A stretch of DNA of 64,000 bases from Pseudactinotalea sp. HY158 (GTDB lineage Bacteria > Actinomycetota > Actinomycetes > Actinomycetales > Beutenbergiaceae): positions 3,588,491 to 3,652,490 of the forward strand of contig NZ_CP045920.1 of NCBI RefSeq assembly GCF_009660225.1, given 5' to 3'. Each line of letters opens with the position of its first letter. The first letter of the stretch is position 1. A model generated the notes under the pieces. The model was given only the letters and a program-made list of their open reading frames with translations, was not told the DNA's origin and ran no database searches. The position numbers and the translations under genes are program-made. Below are positions 43,123 to 53,465 of the stretch, one piece after another.

Positions 43123-44616
43123 TCAGTCCTGCTGTTCGGCCCACCACTGCCGCAGCGCGGCGATCGCGGCCTCGGGCGCGAGCGGCCCGTGCTCCATCCG
43201 CAGCGCGAGCAGGTGCTGGTAGGCCTGGCCGACGGCCCGGCCGGGTTCGAGGCCGAGGATCTCCATGATCTGGTTCCCGTCGAGATCCGGGCGGATCGCG
43301 TCGAGCTCCTCCTGCTCGGCGAGCGCGGCGATGCGCCCCTCGAGGTCGTCGTAGGCGTGGGAGAGCCGGGCGGCCTTGCGCTGGTTGCGGGTGGTGCAGT
43401 CGGCGCGGGTGAGCCGGTGCAGCCGCTCGAGCTGCTCGCCGGCGTCGGTCACGTAGCGGCGCACGGCCGCGTCGCTCCAGCGCGCCTCCCCGTAGCCGTG
43501 GAACCGCAGGTGCAGGAACACGAGCTTGGAGACGGCGGCGATGGTCGCCTTGTCGAAGCGCAGCGCCTTGAGCCGCTTCGTCGCGAGCTTGGCGCCGACG
43601 ACCTCGTGGTGGTGGAAGCTCACGCCCCCGCCGGGCTCGTGCCGCCGGGTCGCCGGCTTGCCCACGTCGTGCAGGATCGCCGCGAGCCGCAGCACCAGGT
43701 CCGGCCCGGGCACCGCCCCCGCCGGCCCGGTCTCGAGGTCGATCGCCTGGTCGAGCACGGTGAGGGTGTGCTCGTAGACGTCCTTGTGCCGGTGGTGCTC
43801 GTCGATGGTCAACTGCATTCCGGGCAGCTCCGGCAGCACCACCCCGGCCAGCCCGGTGTAGACCATGAGTTCGAGCCCGCTGCGCGGATGGGCGGCCACG
43901 AGCAGCTTGACCAGTTCGGCCTGCACCCGCTCCGCCGAGACGATCTCGAGCCGCTCGGCCATCGCCGACATCGCGGTCATGACGTCCTCGGTCACCTCGA
44001 AGCCGAGCTGGGCCACGAATCGGGCCGCGCGCATCATCCGCAGCGGGTCGTCGTCGAAGGACTGGTCGGCACCGGCGGGCGTGCGCAGCACCTTCGCGGC
44101 GAGGTCGTCGAGCCCGCCGAAGGGGTCGACGAACTCGAGGTCCGGCAGCCGCACCGCCATCGCGTTCACGGTGAAGTCGCGCCGCGAGAGGTCGCCGGCG
44201 AGCGTGTCCCCGTAGACGACCTCGGGCTTGCGGGAGTCGGGGTCGTACGCCTCGGTGCGATACGTCGTCACCTCGACGATCACATCGCCCTTGCGCGCGC
44301 CGATCGTGCCGAACTCGCGCCCGATGTCCCAATGCGTGTGCGCCCAGTGGGCGAGGATCGCCTCGGTCTCCTCCGGGCGGGCCGAGGTGGCGAAGTCGAG
44401 GTCGCCCGAGCGGCGGCCGAGGAAGGCGTCGCGGACGGGACCACCGACCAGGGCGAGCTCATGACCGGCGGCGGCGAAACGTCGTCCCAGATCGAGCACC
44501 TCCGGCGAGTAGTCGGCGAAGACGCGGAGGGCGGAAAGCAGCAACGTGGCGGCCTCGGCGGAGGCGGGTCGCTCGGCGGGGGATCGCTTATCGGACACAA
44601 CCCCCAAGCGTGCCAT
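43123..44616 (-). CDS. CCA tRNA nucleotidyltransferase
   Basis: A 497-residue class II enzyme that adds or repairs the 3' CCA of tRNA from CTP and ATP. The head domain has LVGGPVRDAFLGRRSGDLDFAT (56-77) with the catalytic Asp pair DLD (72-74). The neck has FTVNAMAVRLPD, PAGADQSFDDDPLRMMRAARF and ETVSAER-type sequence. A C-terminal HD domain (HHRHKDVYEHTL, LAAILHDVGKP) may give phosphatase/phosphodiesterase activity. The start at 44616 lacks a clear ribosome site; a GTG at about codon 7 may be used. Divergent from the NUDIX gene. Confidence 0.93.
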   Translation of the reverse strand: MARLGVVSDKRSPAERPASAEAATLLLSALRVFADYSPEVLDLGRRFAAAGHELALVGGPVRDAFLGRRSGDLDFATSARPEETEAILAHWAHTHWDIGREFGTIGARKGDVIVEVTTYRTEAYDPDSRKPEVVYGDTLAGDLSRRDFTVNAMAVRLPDLEFVDPFGGLDDLAAKVLRTPAGADQSFDDDPLRMMRAARFVAQLGFEVTEDVMTAMSAMAERLEIVSAERVQAELVKLLVAAHPRSGLELMVYTGLAGVVLPELPGMQLTIDEHHRHKDVYEHTLTVLDQAIDLETGPAGAVPGPDLVLRLAAILHDVGKPATRRHEPGGGVSFHHHEVVGAKLATKRLKALRFDKATIAAVSKLVFLHLRFHGYGEARWSDAAVRRYVTDAGEQLERLHRLTRADCTTRNQRKAARLSHAYDDLEGRIAALAEQEELDAIRPDLDGNQIMEILGLEPGRAVGQAYQHLLALRMEHGPLAPEAAIAALRQWWAEQQD

Positions 44617-44705
44617 GCCCGCGCGCGCGATGGGTGGGCGGCGCCCCGGTCAGCGGCGTAATCTGCGTGACATCGCGCCCGGTGGGCGCGGTCGACGCCC
44701 ACGCC

Positions 44706-44740
44706 TATGGACGACGCAGCCCCCTTCCGTAGCCACGTCC
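44706..44740. repeat. Small dispersed intergenic repeat with GGACG/CGTCC arms (second copy)
   Basis: Matches the element at 39510-39545 at most positions (GGACGACGCAGCCC, CCGTAGC, CGTCC). Located upstream of the NUDIX gene promoter. Confidence 0.5.
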
Positions 44741-44763
44741 ACCCGATCATCGGGTGGGCTCGT

Positions 44764-44769
44764 TACAGT
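44764..44769 (+). promoter_or_regulatory. -10 element of the NUDIX operon (leaderless)
   Basis: TACAGT lies exactly 6 nt before the ATG at 44776, with no ribosome site in the remaining GTTTCC. Confidence 0.45.
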
Positions 44770-44775
44770 GTTTCC

Positions 44776-45300
44776 ATGTCTGCCCCCCTGCCCACCCCGG
44801 GACCCCCGGTGCGAAGTCCGATCCCGGTGCCGCCGCGCCGGCGTGCGGTCTCGACGCTGCCGATCGTCGACGAGACCTCCGCGGGCGGCGTCGTGGTCAA
44901 GGTCGAGGACGGGGAGGGGTTCGCGGCGGTCATCGCGCGCCGGAACCGGGCGGGGCGGCTCGAGTGGTGCCTGCCGAAGGGCCACCTCGAGGGGGAGGAG
45001 ACCGCCGAGGAGGCGGCGATCCGGGAAGTGGCCGAGGAGACGGGGATCCACGCCGAGGTGCTGCGCCATCTGGCGACGATCGACTATTGGTTCGCCGGCA
45101 CGAACCGGCGGGTTCACAAGGTGGTCCACCACTACCTGCTCGCGGCCGTCGGGGGGACCCTCACCACCGAGCTGGATCCGGACCAGGAGGCCGAGGAGGC
45201 CGCCTGGATCCCGCTGACCGACGTCGCCGCGAGGCTCGCCTATCCCAACGAGCGGCGGGTCGTGGCCACCGCCCGGGACCTGCTCACCGGCCGGTCGTGA
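44776..45300 (+). CDS. NUDIX hydrolase (MutT/DUF6049-linked type)
   Basis: A 174-residue NUDIX protein with the box GHLEGEETAEEAAIREVAEETGI (69-91), which binds Mg2+ and hydrolyses a nucleoside diphosphate linked to another group. The rest (SAGGVVVKVEDGEGFAAVIARRNRAGRLEWCLPK) is typical of the short cytosolic MutT-like proteins next to murJ in Actinomycetota. Its stop overlaps the GTG of the DUF6049 gene by 4 bases, so it heads the NUDIX-DUF6049-murJ operon, which mirrors the gene order near oriC in mycobacteria and relatives. Confidence 0.92.
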   Translation: MSAPLPTPGPPVRSPIPVPPRRRAVSTLPIVDETSAGGVVVKVEDGEGFAAVIARRNRAGRLEWCLPKGHLEGEETAEEAAIREVAEETGIHAEVLRHLATIDYWFAGTNRRVHKVVHHYLLAAVGGTLTTELDPDQEAEEAAWIPLTDVAARLAYPNERRVVATARDLLTGRS

Positions 45301-47450
45301 GCGGTTCCACACCCGTGCGGTCCTGGCTCGGCGGTGCCCTCATCGGGGTGCTCGCCCTCCTGTGCGCGCCCGCCGCGGCCGCCCCGCCGACGAACCACGC
45401 CGCCCCGCCGCTCGACCACGTGGCCCCACTCGACCCGGGCGACCCGGGCGACCCGGGCGGCCCCGGCGACCCGGACGATCCCGCTGGGGAGGCGCCGATC
45501 GAGGTCGAGCTCGATGCGATCACCCCGGCCGTCATCCGCCCCGGCGACGAGCTGTCGTTCTCGGGCCGCATCGTCAACAACACCGACGACGAGCTCACGT
45601 CGGCCGTCGTGTGGGTCCGGATGCAGCGCCACGTGCCCACGGACGACGGCCTGAGCCGGTGGCTCGACGGCGAGTCGAACACCAATATCGCGGTGATCGC
45701 GCGCCTGCGCCTCTCCGATCCCGACGACGATCGCGCCCGGTTCGAGGTCACGCTCGGCGAGGGCGAGTCGCCCTTCACCGAGGGCTCCACCTGGGGCCCC
45801 CACGGCGTGGAGATCGTGGCGGAGACCAACCTCGGCGATGCCGGCACGCGGTCGGTCATGACCTGGTTCCCCAGCCACGCCCCGGAGGGCAGCCCGGCCT
45901 CGTTCACCGCGCTCGCGCCGCTCCAGCCGACCGTCGGCGAATGGTCCCGGGCGCTCGAGTCCGACACCACCCTCGCGGCGGCGAGCTCCGAACGGCTCCG
46001 CGGTGTCACCGGTGCCCTGCACGACGCGCCGGTGACGTGGGCGGTCGACCCGGTGCTGCTCGAATCCGTGGCGGTGTCCACCACGGACGTGAGCACCGAC
46101 GCCGGCTCGAACCCGTCGGAACCCACAGAACCCTCAGAATCCTCAGGGTCTGCCGAGCCGGCCCCCGACGCGACCTCACCGGCCGGGACGCCCGCCCCGC
46201 CCGAACTCGAGGTGGCCGCGATCGCCGCGGCCGTCACCGAGGTGGCCGCCGGCCGCCCGGTGATCGACCTCGGCTACGGCGCCCCGGACTACGAGGCCCT
46301 CCTGGGCGAGGGCACCGTCGCCGGTGAACGCCTCCTGACTCACGGCGGCGACCGCGCGGCCGCGCTGTTCGAGGCGGCCGGCCTCGCCACGATCCCCCGC
46401 ACCGTGTGGCCGGCCGTGGAGCTGTCCGAGCCCACCCGGCAGGCCCTCGCGGCCGAACACGACGAGATCCTGCGCACCCCGACCCGCACGTCCACCTCGG
46501 CCTACACGAGCACGCCGGGCCTCGACCTGGCCTCCCTCACCGGAAATTACACGTTGAGCGCCGGGATTCTCACCGCGCACACCGAGGAGGACGAGCGGGA
46601 GCTCATCGCACGCAGTGCCCTCGCGGTGCGTGCCACCCCGGAGGTGCCGATCGTGCTCACGCTGCCGCGAGCCCTGAGCACCGACCAGGCTGTCCGCGCG
46701 GCCGAGAACCTCACGGGCCTCGCGGAACTGCCGTGGTTCACCCCGCGTGACCTCACCGATCAGACCGAGACGCCGCTGAGCCTGCGCCCCGACGGCACGA
46801 CCGCCGCCCCGGAGCCGTCCGTGGACACGGCGGGCGCGCTGACCGCGGCGGAGATCGCCACCCTCGCGGCGGACGCCGATCGGGTGCTGACGATCGCCGC
46901 CCTCACGGACGATCCGGCGTCCTTCAGCGGTGGCTACCTGCCGGAGCTGCTCGGCGCGGCCGCGGCCTCCTGGCGCGAGGATCCACCCCGCCGCACGGAG
47001 CTCATCGCCGGGGTGCACGAGCGGGCGATGCGGCTCACGAGCGCGATCACCGTGGAGACCCCGAGCACGATCAACCTCATCTCCCGCGGTGGCGAGGTGC
47101 CGATCACGATCGCCAACTCCCTGCCGCAGGCCGTGACCGTCGAGGTGCGCCTCGAGCCCGGCGACGCCCGGCTGCGCGCCGACGAGCGCGTGTCGGGCCG
47201 GCTCCCGGCCGAGGCGGCCGCCACCGTCCGGGTGCCCGTTCACGCGGTGGCCAACGGGAACGTCCGGGTGAGCGTCCACGTGCTCGATGCGCAGGGGCAC
47301 GACGTGGCCGAGCCGATCAGCTTCTCGATCCGGGTCCGGGCCGACTGGGAGGACACGGGCACGGCGATCGTGGCGGCAGGCCTCCTCGCACTGTTCCTGT
47401 TCGGGCTCGTGCGCACGATTCGCCGCGGCCGCCGCCGCCGGGAGGGGTAG
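45297..47450 (+). CDS. DUF6049-family secreted, membrane-anchored protein
   Basis: A 717-residue protein with a signal peptide (LGGALIGVLALLCAPAAAAPP), a short DPGDPGDPG linker, a beta-rich domain (IEVELDAITPAVIRPGDELSFSGRIVNN), a large central domain with GVTGALHDAPVTWAVDPVLLESVAV and VIDLGYGAPDYEALL, a second beta domain near 600 (INLISRGGEVPITIANSLPQAVTVEV) and a C-terminal membrane helix (TAIVAAGLLALFLFGLVRTIRRGRRRR). DUF6049 proteins regularly precede murJ in Actinomycetota, which suggests a cell-envelope role, but no activity is established. Starts with GTG overlapping the NUDIX stop; six bases separate it from murJ. Confidence 0.85.
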   Translation: MSGSTPVRSWLGGALIGVLALLCAPAAAAPPTNHAAPPLDHVAPLDPGDPGDPGGPGDPDDPAGEAPIEVELDAITPAVIRPGDELSFSGRIVNNTDDELTSAVVWVRMQRHVPTDDGLSRWLDGESNTNIAVIARLRLSDPDDDRARFEVTLGEGESPFTEGSTWGPHGVEIVAETNLGDAGTRSVMTWFPSHAPEGSPASFTALAPLQPTVGEWSRALESDTTLAAASSERLRGVTGALHDAPVTWAVDPVLLESVAVSTTDVSTDAGSNPSEPTEPSESSGSAEPAPDATSPAGTPAPPELEVAAIAAAVTEVAAGRPVIDLGYGAPDYEALLGEGTVAGERLLTHGGDRAAALFEAAGLATIPRTVWPAVELSEPTRQALAAEHDEILRTPTRTSTSAYTSTPGLDLASLTGNYTLSAGILTAHTEEDERELIARSALAVRATPEVPIVLTLPRALSTDQAVRAAENLTGLAELPWFTPRDLTDQTETPLSLRPDGTTAAPEPSVDTAGALTAAEIATLAADADRVLTIAALTDDPASFSGGYLPELLGAAAASWREDPPRRTELIAGVHERAMRLTSAITVETPSTINLISRGGEVPITIANSLPQAVTVEVRLEPGDARLRADERVSGRLPAEAAATVRVPVHAVANGNVRVSVHVLDAQGHDVAEPISFSIRVRADWEDTGTAIVAAGLLALFLFGLVRTIRRGRRRREG

Positions 47451-47456
47451 ATCCAC

Positions 47457-50400
47457 ATGAGCAAGTCCGGTCTGGCCGGGTCCGCGGCGGCGATGGCGAG
47501 CGGCACCCTCGTCTCGCGGCTCCTCGGGCTCGTGCGCGGCATCCTCCTGCTCGCGGCGATCGCCTCGGTCGGCGGGGCCGCGAACGCGTTCTCGGTGGCG
47601 AACAAGCTGCCGAACATCATCTACATGCTCATCGCCGGGGGCGTTCTCAACGCGATCCTCGTGCCGCAGATCGTGCGCGCCATGCGCTCCGGCGACGGCA
47701 CCGCGTTCGTCAACCGGCTGCTCACCCTCGCGGGCACCGCCCTGCTGGCGGTCACGGCCCTGCTCACCGCCGGCGCGACCGTGCTGCTGACGATCTATGC
47801 GGGTTCGATCGATCCGCAGTGGCGCCCGATCGCCCTCGCCTTCGCCTACCTGTGCATGCCGCAGCTGTTCTTCTACGGCTTGTACACGCTGCTCGGTCAG
47901 GTGCTCAACGCCCGCGGGAACTTCGGGCCGTACATGTGGGCGCCGGTGCTCAACAACGTGGTCGCGATCGCCGGCCTGAGCGCGTACCTGGTCATCTACG
48001 GCCACTACTCCGCCGGGGCGGGACACGTTCCCGAGGACTGGACCACCGAACGTGTGCTGCTCTTCGCCGGCACGGCCACGCTCGGGGTGGTCGCCCAGGC
48101 GCTCGTGCTCGTGATCCCGCTGTGGCGCAGCGGCTTCCGCTACCGGCCGGACTTCCGCTTCCGGGGCGTCGGCATGGGCAACACGAGCCGCGTGGCGATG
48201 TGGGCCTTCGCCGCCCTCGGGGTCGGCCAGATCGGCTACGTGGCGATCTCCAACCTGGCGATGGCGGCCGGCGCGACGGAGGTCCCGCCGGGTTCCCCGA
48301 ACCTGCCGGGCAACGGCTCCTACGACACGGCGTTCATGATCTTCATGCTCCCGCAGTCGCTCATCACCGTCTCACTCGTCACGGCCATCTTCACCCGCCT
48401 GTCCCATCACGCGGCGGCGGGTGCCGCGGCCAAGGTCCGCGACGACCTCTCGTTCGGGCTGCGGACCCTCGCGGTGTTCACCGTGTTCGCCACCGCGGCG
48501 CTCATGGTGCTCGCGATCCCCGTCGTCACGGCGATCACGGCCGGCCAGATCACGTGGGCGGAGCAGCGCTGGATCGGTCACATCGTCGCGGCCTTCGCCG
48601 CCGGGCTCGTGGCGATCGGGGCGTGGACGATGATCCAACGGGTGTACTACGCCTACGAGGACACCCGCTCGCTGTTCCGGATCCAGATCCCGATGATGCT
48701 CCTCGTCGTGCTCGGCTGCGGCGTCTCGCTGTGGCTGCTCGAGCCGGAGTGGTGGGTGGTCGGCACGGCCGTCGCGACGACGGTCTCGAACGGCTTCGGT
48801 GCGCTCGTGGCCTATCTCGCGCTCCGGCGCAAGCTTCCGAGTCTGGACGGCGCCCGCGTGCTCCGGACGCACCTGCGCCTCGTGCTCGCGGTCATCCCCG
48901 CGGTCGCGGCCGGCTGGGGGCTGCTGTGGGTCTGGGGGGCGCAGGCCTCGTTCCCGGGGGCCGTGGCCCGCGTGGCCGTCATCGGCACCCTCATGGCGGT
49001 CCTCTACCTCCTGTGCGTGCAGCGGCTGCAGGTCGGGGAGCTGCAGGCCCTGCTCGACCGGGTGGGCCGGGTGCTCGCTCCCCTCGGCCGCCGCCTGGGG
49101 CCGGTGTTCTCGCGCCTGCCCGGGGCCGCAATGTTGCGTACGATGGGCGTCGGGCCCAGAGGGGCTCGCTCGCCCCAGTCGGATCAAGGAGCACGTGTAC
49201 CGGTGACCCTTCCCCCGCCCAGCCCTGGTGACGTGATCGCCGAACGGTACCGCCTGATCGAGGCCGAGGCCGGCTCGGCCCTGCCCGGTTGGCTGGCGGA
49301 GGACGAGATCCTCGCGCGGGACGTGCGGATCGTCTTCCTTCCCCCGGGTCATCAGGAGGAGGCGCTCAACGCGGCGCGACGCTCGGCCCTCGTGACCGAT
49401 CCGCGGCTGCCCCGGGTGCACCGGGTGGGCACGAGTCCCGTCGAGGGCGGAACCCGGGCGTTCGTGATCACGGAGTGCTTCGACGGCTCTCGTCTCGACC
49501 ACCTGCTCGCCGATGGTCCCCTCCAAGTCGACCACGCCCGCGCGATCATCGGGGAGGCCGCCGCCGCCCTCGCGACGGCGCGCCGACGGGGGGTCCATCA
49601 CCTCGCACTCGGCCCGGCCTCGATCGGCGTGACCACGACAGGGCAGGTCCGCGTGCTCGGCCTCGGATTCGCGCGCGCCGGCCTCGGGATCACCGCCGGG
49701 GATGCCGTGGCGAATTCACGGACCGACGCCGTCGCCCTCGTGCGGCTCCTCTACGCCGCGCTCACCGCCACGTGGCCCGGGGAGGCCGACCGGGCGGGTT
49801 CGCTGCCCGTCGCGGCGACACCCGGGGGGATCCCGACGCCGCTGGGCGACCTCGTCGAGGTGCCCACCGAACTCGACACCCTGTGCGCCGTGACGTTCAG
49901 CCCGCACGGAGACGGCCCGTTCACCGCCGGCGCGGTGGCCGAGGAACTCGCTCCCTGGCCGCAGATCCCCCCGGCTCCCCCCGCACTTCCGCGTCCCCGC
50001 AGCTCGGGCGGCTCCAGTAGCCCCAGTGGCCCGGGCGGCTCGAGTGACTCTGGCGGCGCCGGCGGCTCGGGCGGCGCAGGCGGCGCAGGCGGCGCAGGGC
50101 ACGCTGAGCACACTGAGCTCGCTGAGCTCGCTGAGCACGGCGAGCAGGATGGCCCGAGCACCGTTCTGGCCGGCAGCAACCAGGCTCGTGGCGGCGCCGA
50201 CAGCATCGGCGGCCCCACTGGTACCGACGGCCCCACTGGTACCGACGGTACCGACGGAACCGACAGCAGTGGCGGTATCACCGGCCCTGAGCGTCCGGGC
50301 ATTGAGGCTCCGGGCGCGGCCTCGCCCGCTCCCGTGGCCCCGGCCGGCACGATCATCGCCGAGGATCCGCAGACCGGGGAGTTCGCCGCCGTTCCCACCG

Positions 50401-51995
50401 GGGTGCCCGACCAGCCCGACGTGCCCGGCGATCACCCGCGCACGGGTGATCGCTGGGTGCCGCAGCTCGACCCGACCGGCGCGGCCACCGGCGACCGGCC
50501 CTTCGATCAGCTCCTCGCGGGCGACGATGCGGCCGAGGCCGACGACTCGGGGCGTGCGGTTCCCGCGCGACACGCCGGGCCCCGCACCCACACCGCCTCG
50601 GTCGCGGCTCCGGGCGGCGGGCCCGCCGACGACCTCGCCCCGGCAGCCGGCGGTCGACGCGGCCCGGGCACTGTGAGCACCATGGGCCCGGCCGGCACAG
50701 CGGGCTCCGCAGGCTCTACGGGCTCTGCGGGCTCTGTCGGAACAAGGGGCTCCGCGGGCACGACAGGCGCATCGGAGGGTCGTGCTGAGCCTGCCGAGCC
50801 GTCCGAACCTGCCGAACCGTCCGGCCGTGCCAACCGGCCCAACCAAGCCACCCGGCCCAACCAGGCCAACCAGGCCACACGGGCCAACCAGGCCAACCAG
50901 GCCAACCAGGCCACCCGAACCACACGGGTCACCCAGGCCACACAGGCCGCCCGAACCACCCAGGCCGCCGGGCAGCCTGCCGGCGCGGGCGGCTGGGACC
51001 TGCCCGCGGGCGTCCCTGCGCGTTCGTCCGTGCGCGGCGAGGCCGCCGGTGGCCGGGCACGGGGTGGAGCCGCCGCGCCGTCGGCAGCCGGGACCGGGGG
51101 CGCTCCGGGGCCGCAGGAGGGCGTCTCGAGCCTCGGTCCCGCGCCGACCCGTCATTTCGCGCCCGTCTCGTCCGTACCCGGCTCGTCCGTACCCGGCTCG
51201 TCCGTACCCGGCTCGTCCGTACCCGGCTCGTCGGCTCCGGCCTCGGGAGCCTCGGGGGCGCCGACGACCATCGACGGCCCCGCCACCCGCGCGGGCCGGC
51301 CCACGAGCCCGGCAACGCGCGACACCCCAGGCGAGGCCACGCCGTCCAGGCCCTGGCATCGGTCGAGCGGAGTCATCCTGCTCGTCATGCTCGCCGTGCT
51401 GGTCTTCGGGGTGGTGCTGGCGATCAACGCGTTGCGCGACCCGTTCGCGGGCCCGTCCGAACCCGATCCGGCGCCCACCTGGCCCCTGGGCCAGAGCGAG
51501 GAGCCGAGCGAGGGGGCGACGGCGCCGGGAGCGTTGCCGACCACCACCCCGTCCCCCTCCTCCGCTGAGCCGATCCGGATCGTCGACGGCGTGACGTTCG
51601 ACCCGACCGCCTCCGGTGGGGAGAACCAAGACCTGGCCTATTACGCCTACGACAACGACCGCTCCACCTTCTGGCGCTCGCTCCGATACAACAGCCCGAC
51701 CTACGGGATGAAGGCCGGGCTCGGTTACACGGTCGAACTGGACCGTACGAGCTCCGTGAGTGAGGTCGTCGTCGACGTGCTGGGCAAGGGCGGGAACGTG
51801 CAGATCCGCGCCGCCTCCGCCGACGCCCCGAACGAGGGCACCGTGTTGGCCGAGGGGCCGGTCGGTCCCGAGACGGTGTTCGACTTCGACACTCCCGTGG
51901 AGACCGATTCGATCTCCCTGTGGTTCACCGAACTTCCCGTCGCCGACAGCGACGGGCGCAACCGCATCGAACTGGCCGAGGTCCAGGTGCGCTGA
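47457..51995 (+). CDS. murJ: MurJ lipid II flippase fused to pseudokinase and discoidin-like domain
   Basis: One open frame of 1512 residues. Residues ~1-540 are a MurJ/MviN flippase with 14-15 membrane helices ([47 protein letters not shown]). Residues ~595-840 are a kinase fold without the VAIK Lys, HRD Asp or DFG Asp ([28 protein letters not shown]), hence a pseudokinase. A ~450-residue low-complexity region (Gly/Ser, TDG, NQAT, SSVPG repeats) leads to a membrane helix near 1305 and an outer discoidin-like domain ([24 protein letters not shown]). Mycobacterial MurJ has the same plan but is shorter. AAGGAG at 49186 before an in-frame GTG at 49203 means a separate kinase-part protein could also be made. 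Confidence 0.9.
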   Translation: MSKSGLAGSAAAMASGTLVSRLLGLVRGILLLAAIASVGGAANAFSVANKLPNIIYMLIAGGVLNAILVPQIVRAMRSGDGTAFVNRLLTLAGTALLAVTALLTAGATVLLTIYAGSIDPQWRPIALAFAYLCMPQLFFYGLYTLLGQVLNARGNFGPYMWAPVLNNVVAIAGLSAYLVIYGHYSAGAGHVPEDWTTERVLLFAGTATLGVVAQALVLVIPLWRSGFRYRPDFRFRGVGMGNTSRVAMWAFAALGVGQIGYVAISNLAMAAGATEVPPGSPNLPGNGSYDTAFMIFMLPQSLITVSLVTAIFTRLSHHAAAGAAAKVRDDLSFGLRTLAVFTVFATAALMVLAIPVVTAITAGQITWAEQRWIGHIVAAFAAGLVAIGAWTMIQRVYYAYEDTRSLFRIQIPMMLLVVLGCGVSLWLLEPEWWVVGTAVATTVSNGFGALVAYLALRRKLPSLDGARVLRTHLRLVLAVIPAVAAGWGLLWVWGAQASFPGAVARVAVIGTLMAVLYLLCVQRLQVGELQALLDRVGRVLAPLGRRLGPVFSRLPGAAMLRTMGVGPRGARSPQSDQGARVPVTLPPPSPGDVIAERYRLIEAEAGSALPGWLAEDEILARDVRIVFLPPGHQEEALNAARRSALVTDPRLPRVHRVGTSPVEGGTRAFVITECFDGSRLDHLLADGPLQVDHARAIIGEAAAALATARRRGVHHLALGPASIGVTTTGQVRVLGLGFARAGLGITAGDAVANSRTDAVALVRLLYAALTATWPGEADRAGSLPVAATPGGIPTPLGDLVEVPTELDTLCAVTFSPHGDGPFTAGAVAEELAPWPQIPPAPPALPRPRSSGGSSSPSGPGGSSDSGGAGGSGGAGGAGGAGHAEHTELAELAEHGEQDGPSTVLAGSNQARGGADSIGGPTGTDGPTGTDGTDGTDSSGGITGPERPGIEAPGAASPAPVAPAGTIIAEDPQTGEFAAVPTGVPDQPDVPGDHPRTGDRWVPQLDPTGAATGDRPFDQLLAGDDAAEADDSGRAVPARHAGPRTHTASVAAPGGGPADDLAPAAGGRRGPGTVSTMGPAGTAGSAGSTGSAGSVGTRGSAGTTGASEGRAEPAEPSEPAEPSGRANRPNQATRPNQANQATRANQANQANQATRTTRVTQATQAARTTQAAGQPAGAGGWDLPAGVPARSSVRGEAAGGRARGGAAAPSAAGTGGAPGPQEGVSSLGPAPTRHFAPVSSVPGSSVPGSSVPGSSVPGSSAPASGASGAPTTIDGPATRAGRPTSPATRDTPGEATPSRPWHRSSGVILLVMLAVLVFGVVLAINALRDPFAGPSEPDPAPTWPLGQSEEPSEGATAPGALPTTTPSPSSAEPIRIVDGVTFDPTASGGENQDLAYYAYDNDRSTFWRSLRYNSPTYGMKAGLGYTVELDRTSSVSEVVVDVLGKGGNVQIRAASADAPNEGTVLAEGPVGPETVFDFDTPVETDSISLWFTELPVADSDGRNRIELAEVQVR
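49977..51240 (+). repeat. Low-complexity coding DNA in murJ with short tandem repeats
   Basis: The region codes for a disordered cytoplasmic linker and carries many short repeats: GGC-GCA runs at 50060-50100, AACCAGGCCAACCAGGCC-like runs at 50830-50950, and four identical 15-bp units (TCGTCCGTACCCGGC) at 51168-51227, coding SSVPG. All frames are nearly open on both strands. Copy number is likely to vary between strains. Confidence 0.75.
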
Positions 51996-52068
51996 CCCCC
52001 GGGGAACACCGCGGGCCCCGCCGTCGTTCTCCCTGACAGACCCTCCTTCCGACTGCAAGGAATTCACA

Positions 52069-53055
52069 GTGACCGATACCGTTCGCAACGTCGTCATCAT
52101 CGGCTCCGGACCCACCGGCTACACCGCCGCGGTCTATGCGGCTCGCGCCGGCCTGGACCCGGTGGTGTACGCGGGCTCGATCACCGCCGGCGGCGCCCTC
52201 ATGAACACGACCGACGTCGAGAACTTCCCGGGATTTCCCACCGGGATCATGGGACCCGACCTCATGGAGAAGATGCGGGAGCAGGCCGAGCGTTTCGGGG
52301 CCGACATCCGTTATGACGACGTCGTGTCCGTCGATCTCGCCGGCCCGATCAAGGTCATCCGCACCGACGAGGAGGAGATCCGCGCCCGCGCGGTCATCCT
52401 CGCCATGGGATCGGCCTATAAGGAGCTCGGCCTGCCCGACGAGAAGAGGCTGTCCGGGCGCGGGGTGAGCTGGTGTGCGACGTGCGACGGCTTCTTCTTC
52501 AAGGACCAGCCGATCCTCGTCGCCGGCGGTGGCGACTCCGCCATGGAGGAGGCCCTCTTCCTCGCCCGATTCGGCGAGTCCGTCACCGTGGTGCACCGCC
52601 GCGACGAGCTGCGGGCGTCCAAGATCATGGCGGAGCGGGCGTTGAACGACCCCAAGATCTCCTTCGCGTGGAACAGCGAGATCGTCGCGATCCACGGGGA
52701 GGAGAAGGTGAGCGGTGTGCGCCTGCGTGACACGGTGGACGGTTCCGAGCGCGACCTCGATGCGACCGGCCTGTTCGTGGCCATCGGGCACCTGCCGCGC
52801 ACCGAGCTCGTGCAGGGTCAGGTGGACCTGAGCCCCGCGGGCTACGTCACGGTGGACCACCCCTCGACCCGCACGAACCTGCCCGGCGTGTTCGCCGCCG
52901 GGGACGTCGTCGACGACCAGTACCGCCAGGCCATCACGGCCGCGGGCACGGGCTGTGCCGCGGCCCTGGACGCGGAGCGGTTCCTCGCCGCCCTCGATCA
53001 CCCCCCACTGACCGAGGCGGATGCCTCGCTGCTCGCCACGGAAGGAATCTCATGA
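52069..53055 (+). CDS. trxB: Thioredoxin-disulfide reductase
   Basis: A 328-residue FAD- and NADPH-dependent enzyme that reduces thioredoxin. FAD motif [21 protein letters not shown] (8-28), redox pair CATC (Cys136, Cys139), NADPH motif [15 protein letters not shown] and the C-terminal FAD motif [22 protein letters not shown] are all present. GTG start at 52069 with AAGGA at 7 nt. Follows murJ by 73 bases and overlaps trxA by 4 bases. Confidence 0.97.
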   Translation: MTDTVRNVVIIGSGPTGYTAAVYAARAGLDPVVYAGSITAGGALMNTTDVENFPGFPTGIMGPDLMEKMREQAERFGADIRYDDVVSVDLAGPIKVIRTDEEEIRARAVILAMGSAYKELGLPDEKRLSGRGVSWCATCDGFFFKDQPILVAGGGDSAMEEALFLARFGESVTVVHRRDELRASKIMAERALNDPKISFAWNSEIVAIHGEEKVSGVRLRDTVDGSERDLDATGLFVAIGHLPRTELVQGQVDLSPAGYVTVDHPSTRTNLPGVFAAGDVVDDQYRQAITAAGTGCAAALDAERFLAALDHPPLTEADASLLATEGIS

Positions 53056-53375
53056 CTCTCGGTGCAACGACCGACGCCACCTTCGACCAGGACGTGCTCG
53101 CGGCTCCCGGGCCCGTGCTCGTCGACTTCTGGGCGCCCTGGTGCGGCCCCTGCCTCCAGATCGCACCCATCCTCGAGGAGTTGGCGGCCGAGTACGCGGA
53201 CTCCCTGACCATCCTCAAGCTCAACGTCGACGAGAATCCCGCCACGGCCGGCAAGTACGGCGTCATCTCGATCCCCACGATGAACGTCTACGTGGGTGGC
53301 GAGGTCGCCGGCACGATCATCGGTGCCAAGCCGAAGAAGAAGCTCATCGCCGAACTGGAGCCCTACCTGGGCTGA
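53052..53375 (+). CDS. trxA: Thioredoxin
   Basis: A 107-residue thioredoxin with active site WCGPC (30-34), the buried Asp in VLVDFWAPW, cis-Pro in SIPTMNVY and the usual C-terminal helix. The ATG overlaps the trxB stop, so the pair is translationally coupled. A strong hairpin terminator follows. Confidence 0.97.
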   Translation: MTLGATTDATFDQDVLAAPGPVLVDFWAPWCGPCLQIAPILEELAAEYADSLTILKLNVDENPATAGKYGVISIPTMNVYVGGEVAGTIIGAKPKKKLIAELEPYLG

Positions 53376-53397
53376 TCGTCCCGCTCGGGCCCCCGCG

Positions 53398-53438
53398 ACG
53401 ACGGCCGGGCCACCCGCATCGGGTGGCCCGGCCGTCGT
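53398..53438. terminator. Bidirectional terminator between trxA and parB
   Basis: An 18-bp perfect stem (ACGACGGCCGGGCCACCC with GGGTGGCCCGGCCGTCGT) around a 5-base loop lies between the convergent trxA and parB genes. Confidence 0.88.
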
Positions 53439-53465
53439 GTCCGTTCCGAGCTCCACGGAGCGGTG

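Noticed and set aside
46176..48026. Open frame of 616 codons on the minus strand over DUF6049 and murJ
   Set aside because: Antisense shadow; composition is Arg/Gly/Glu-rich and no start signal is present.
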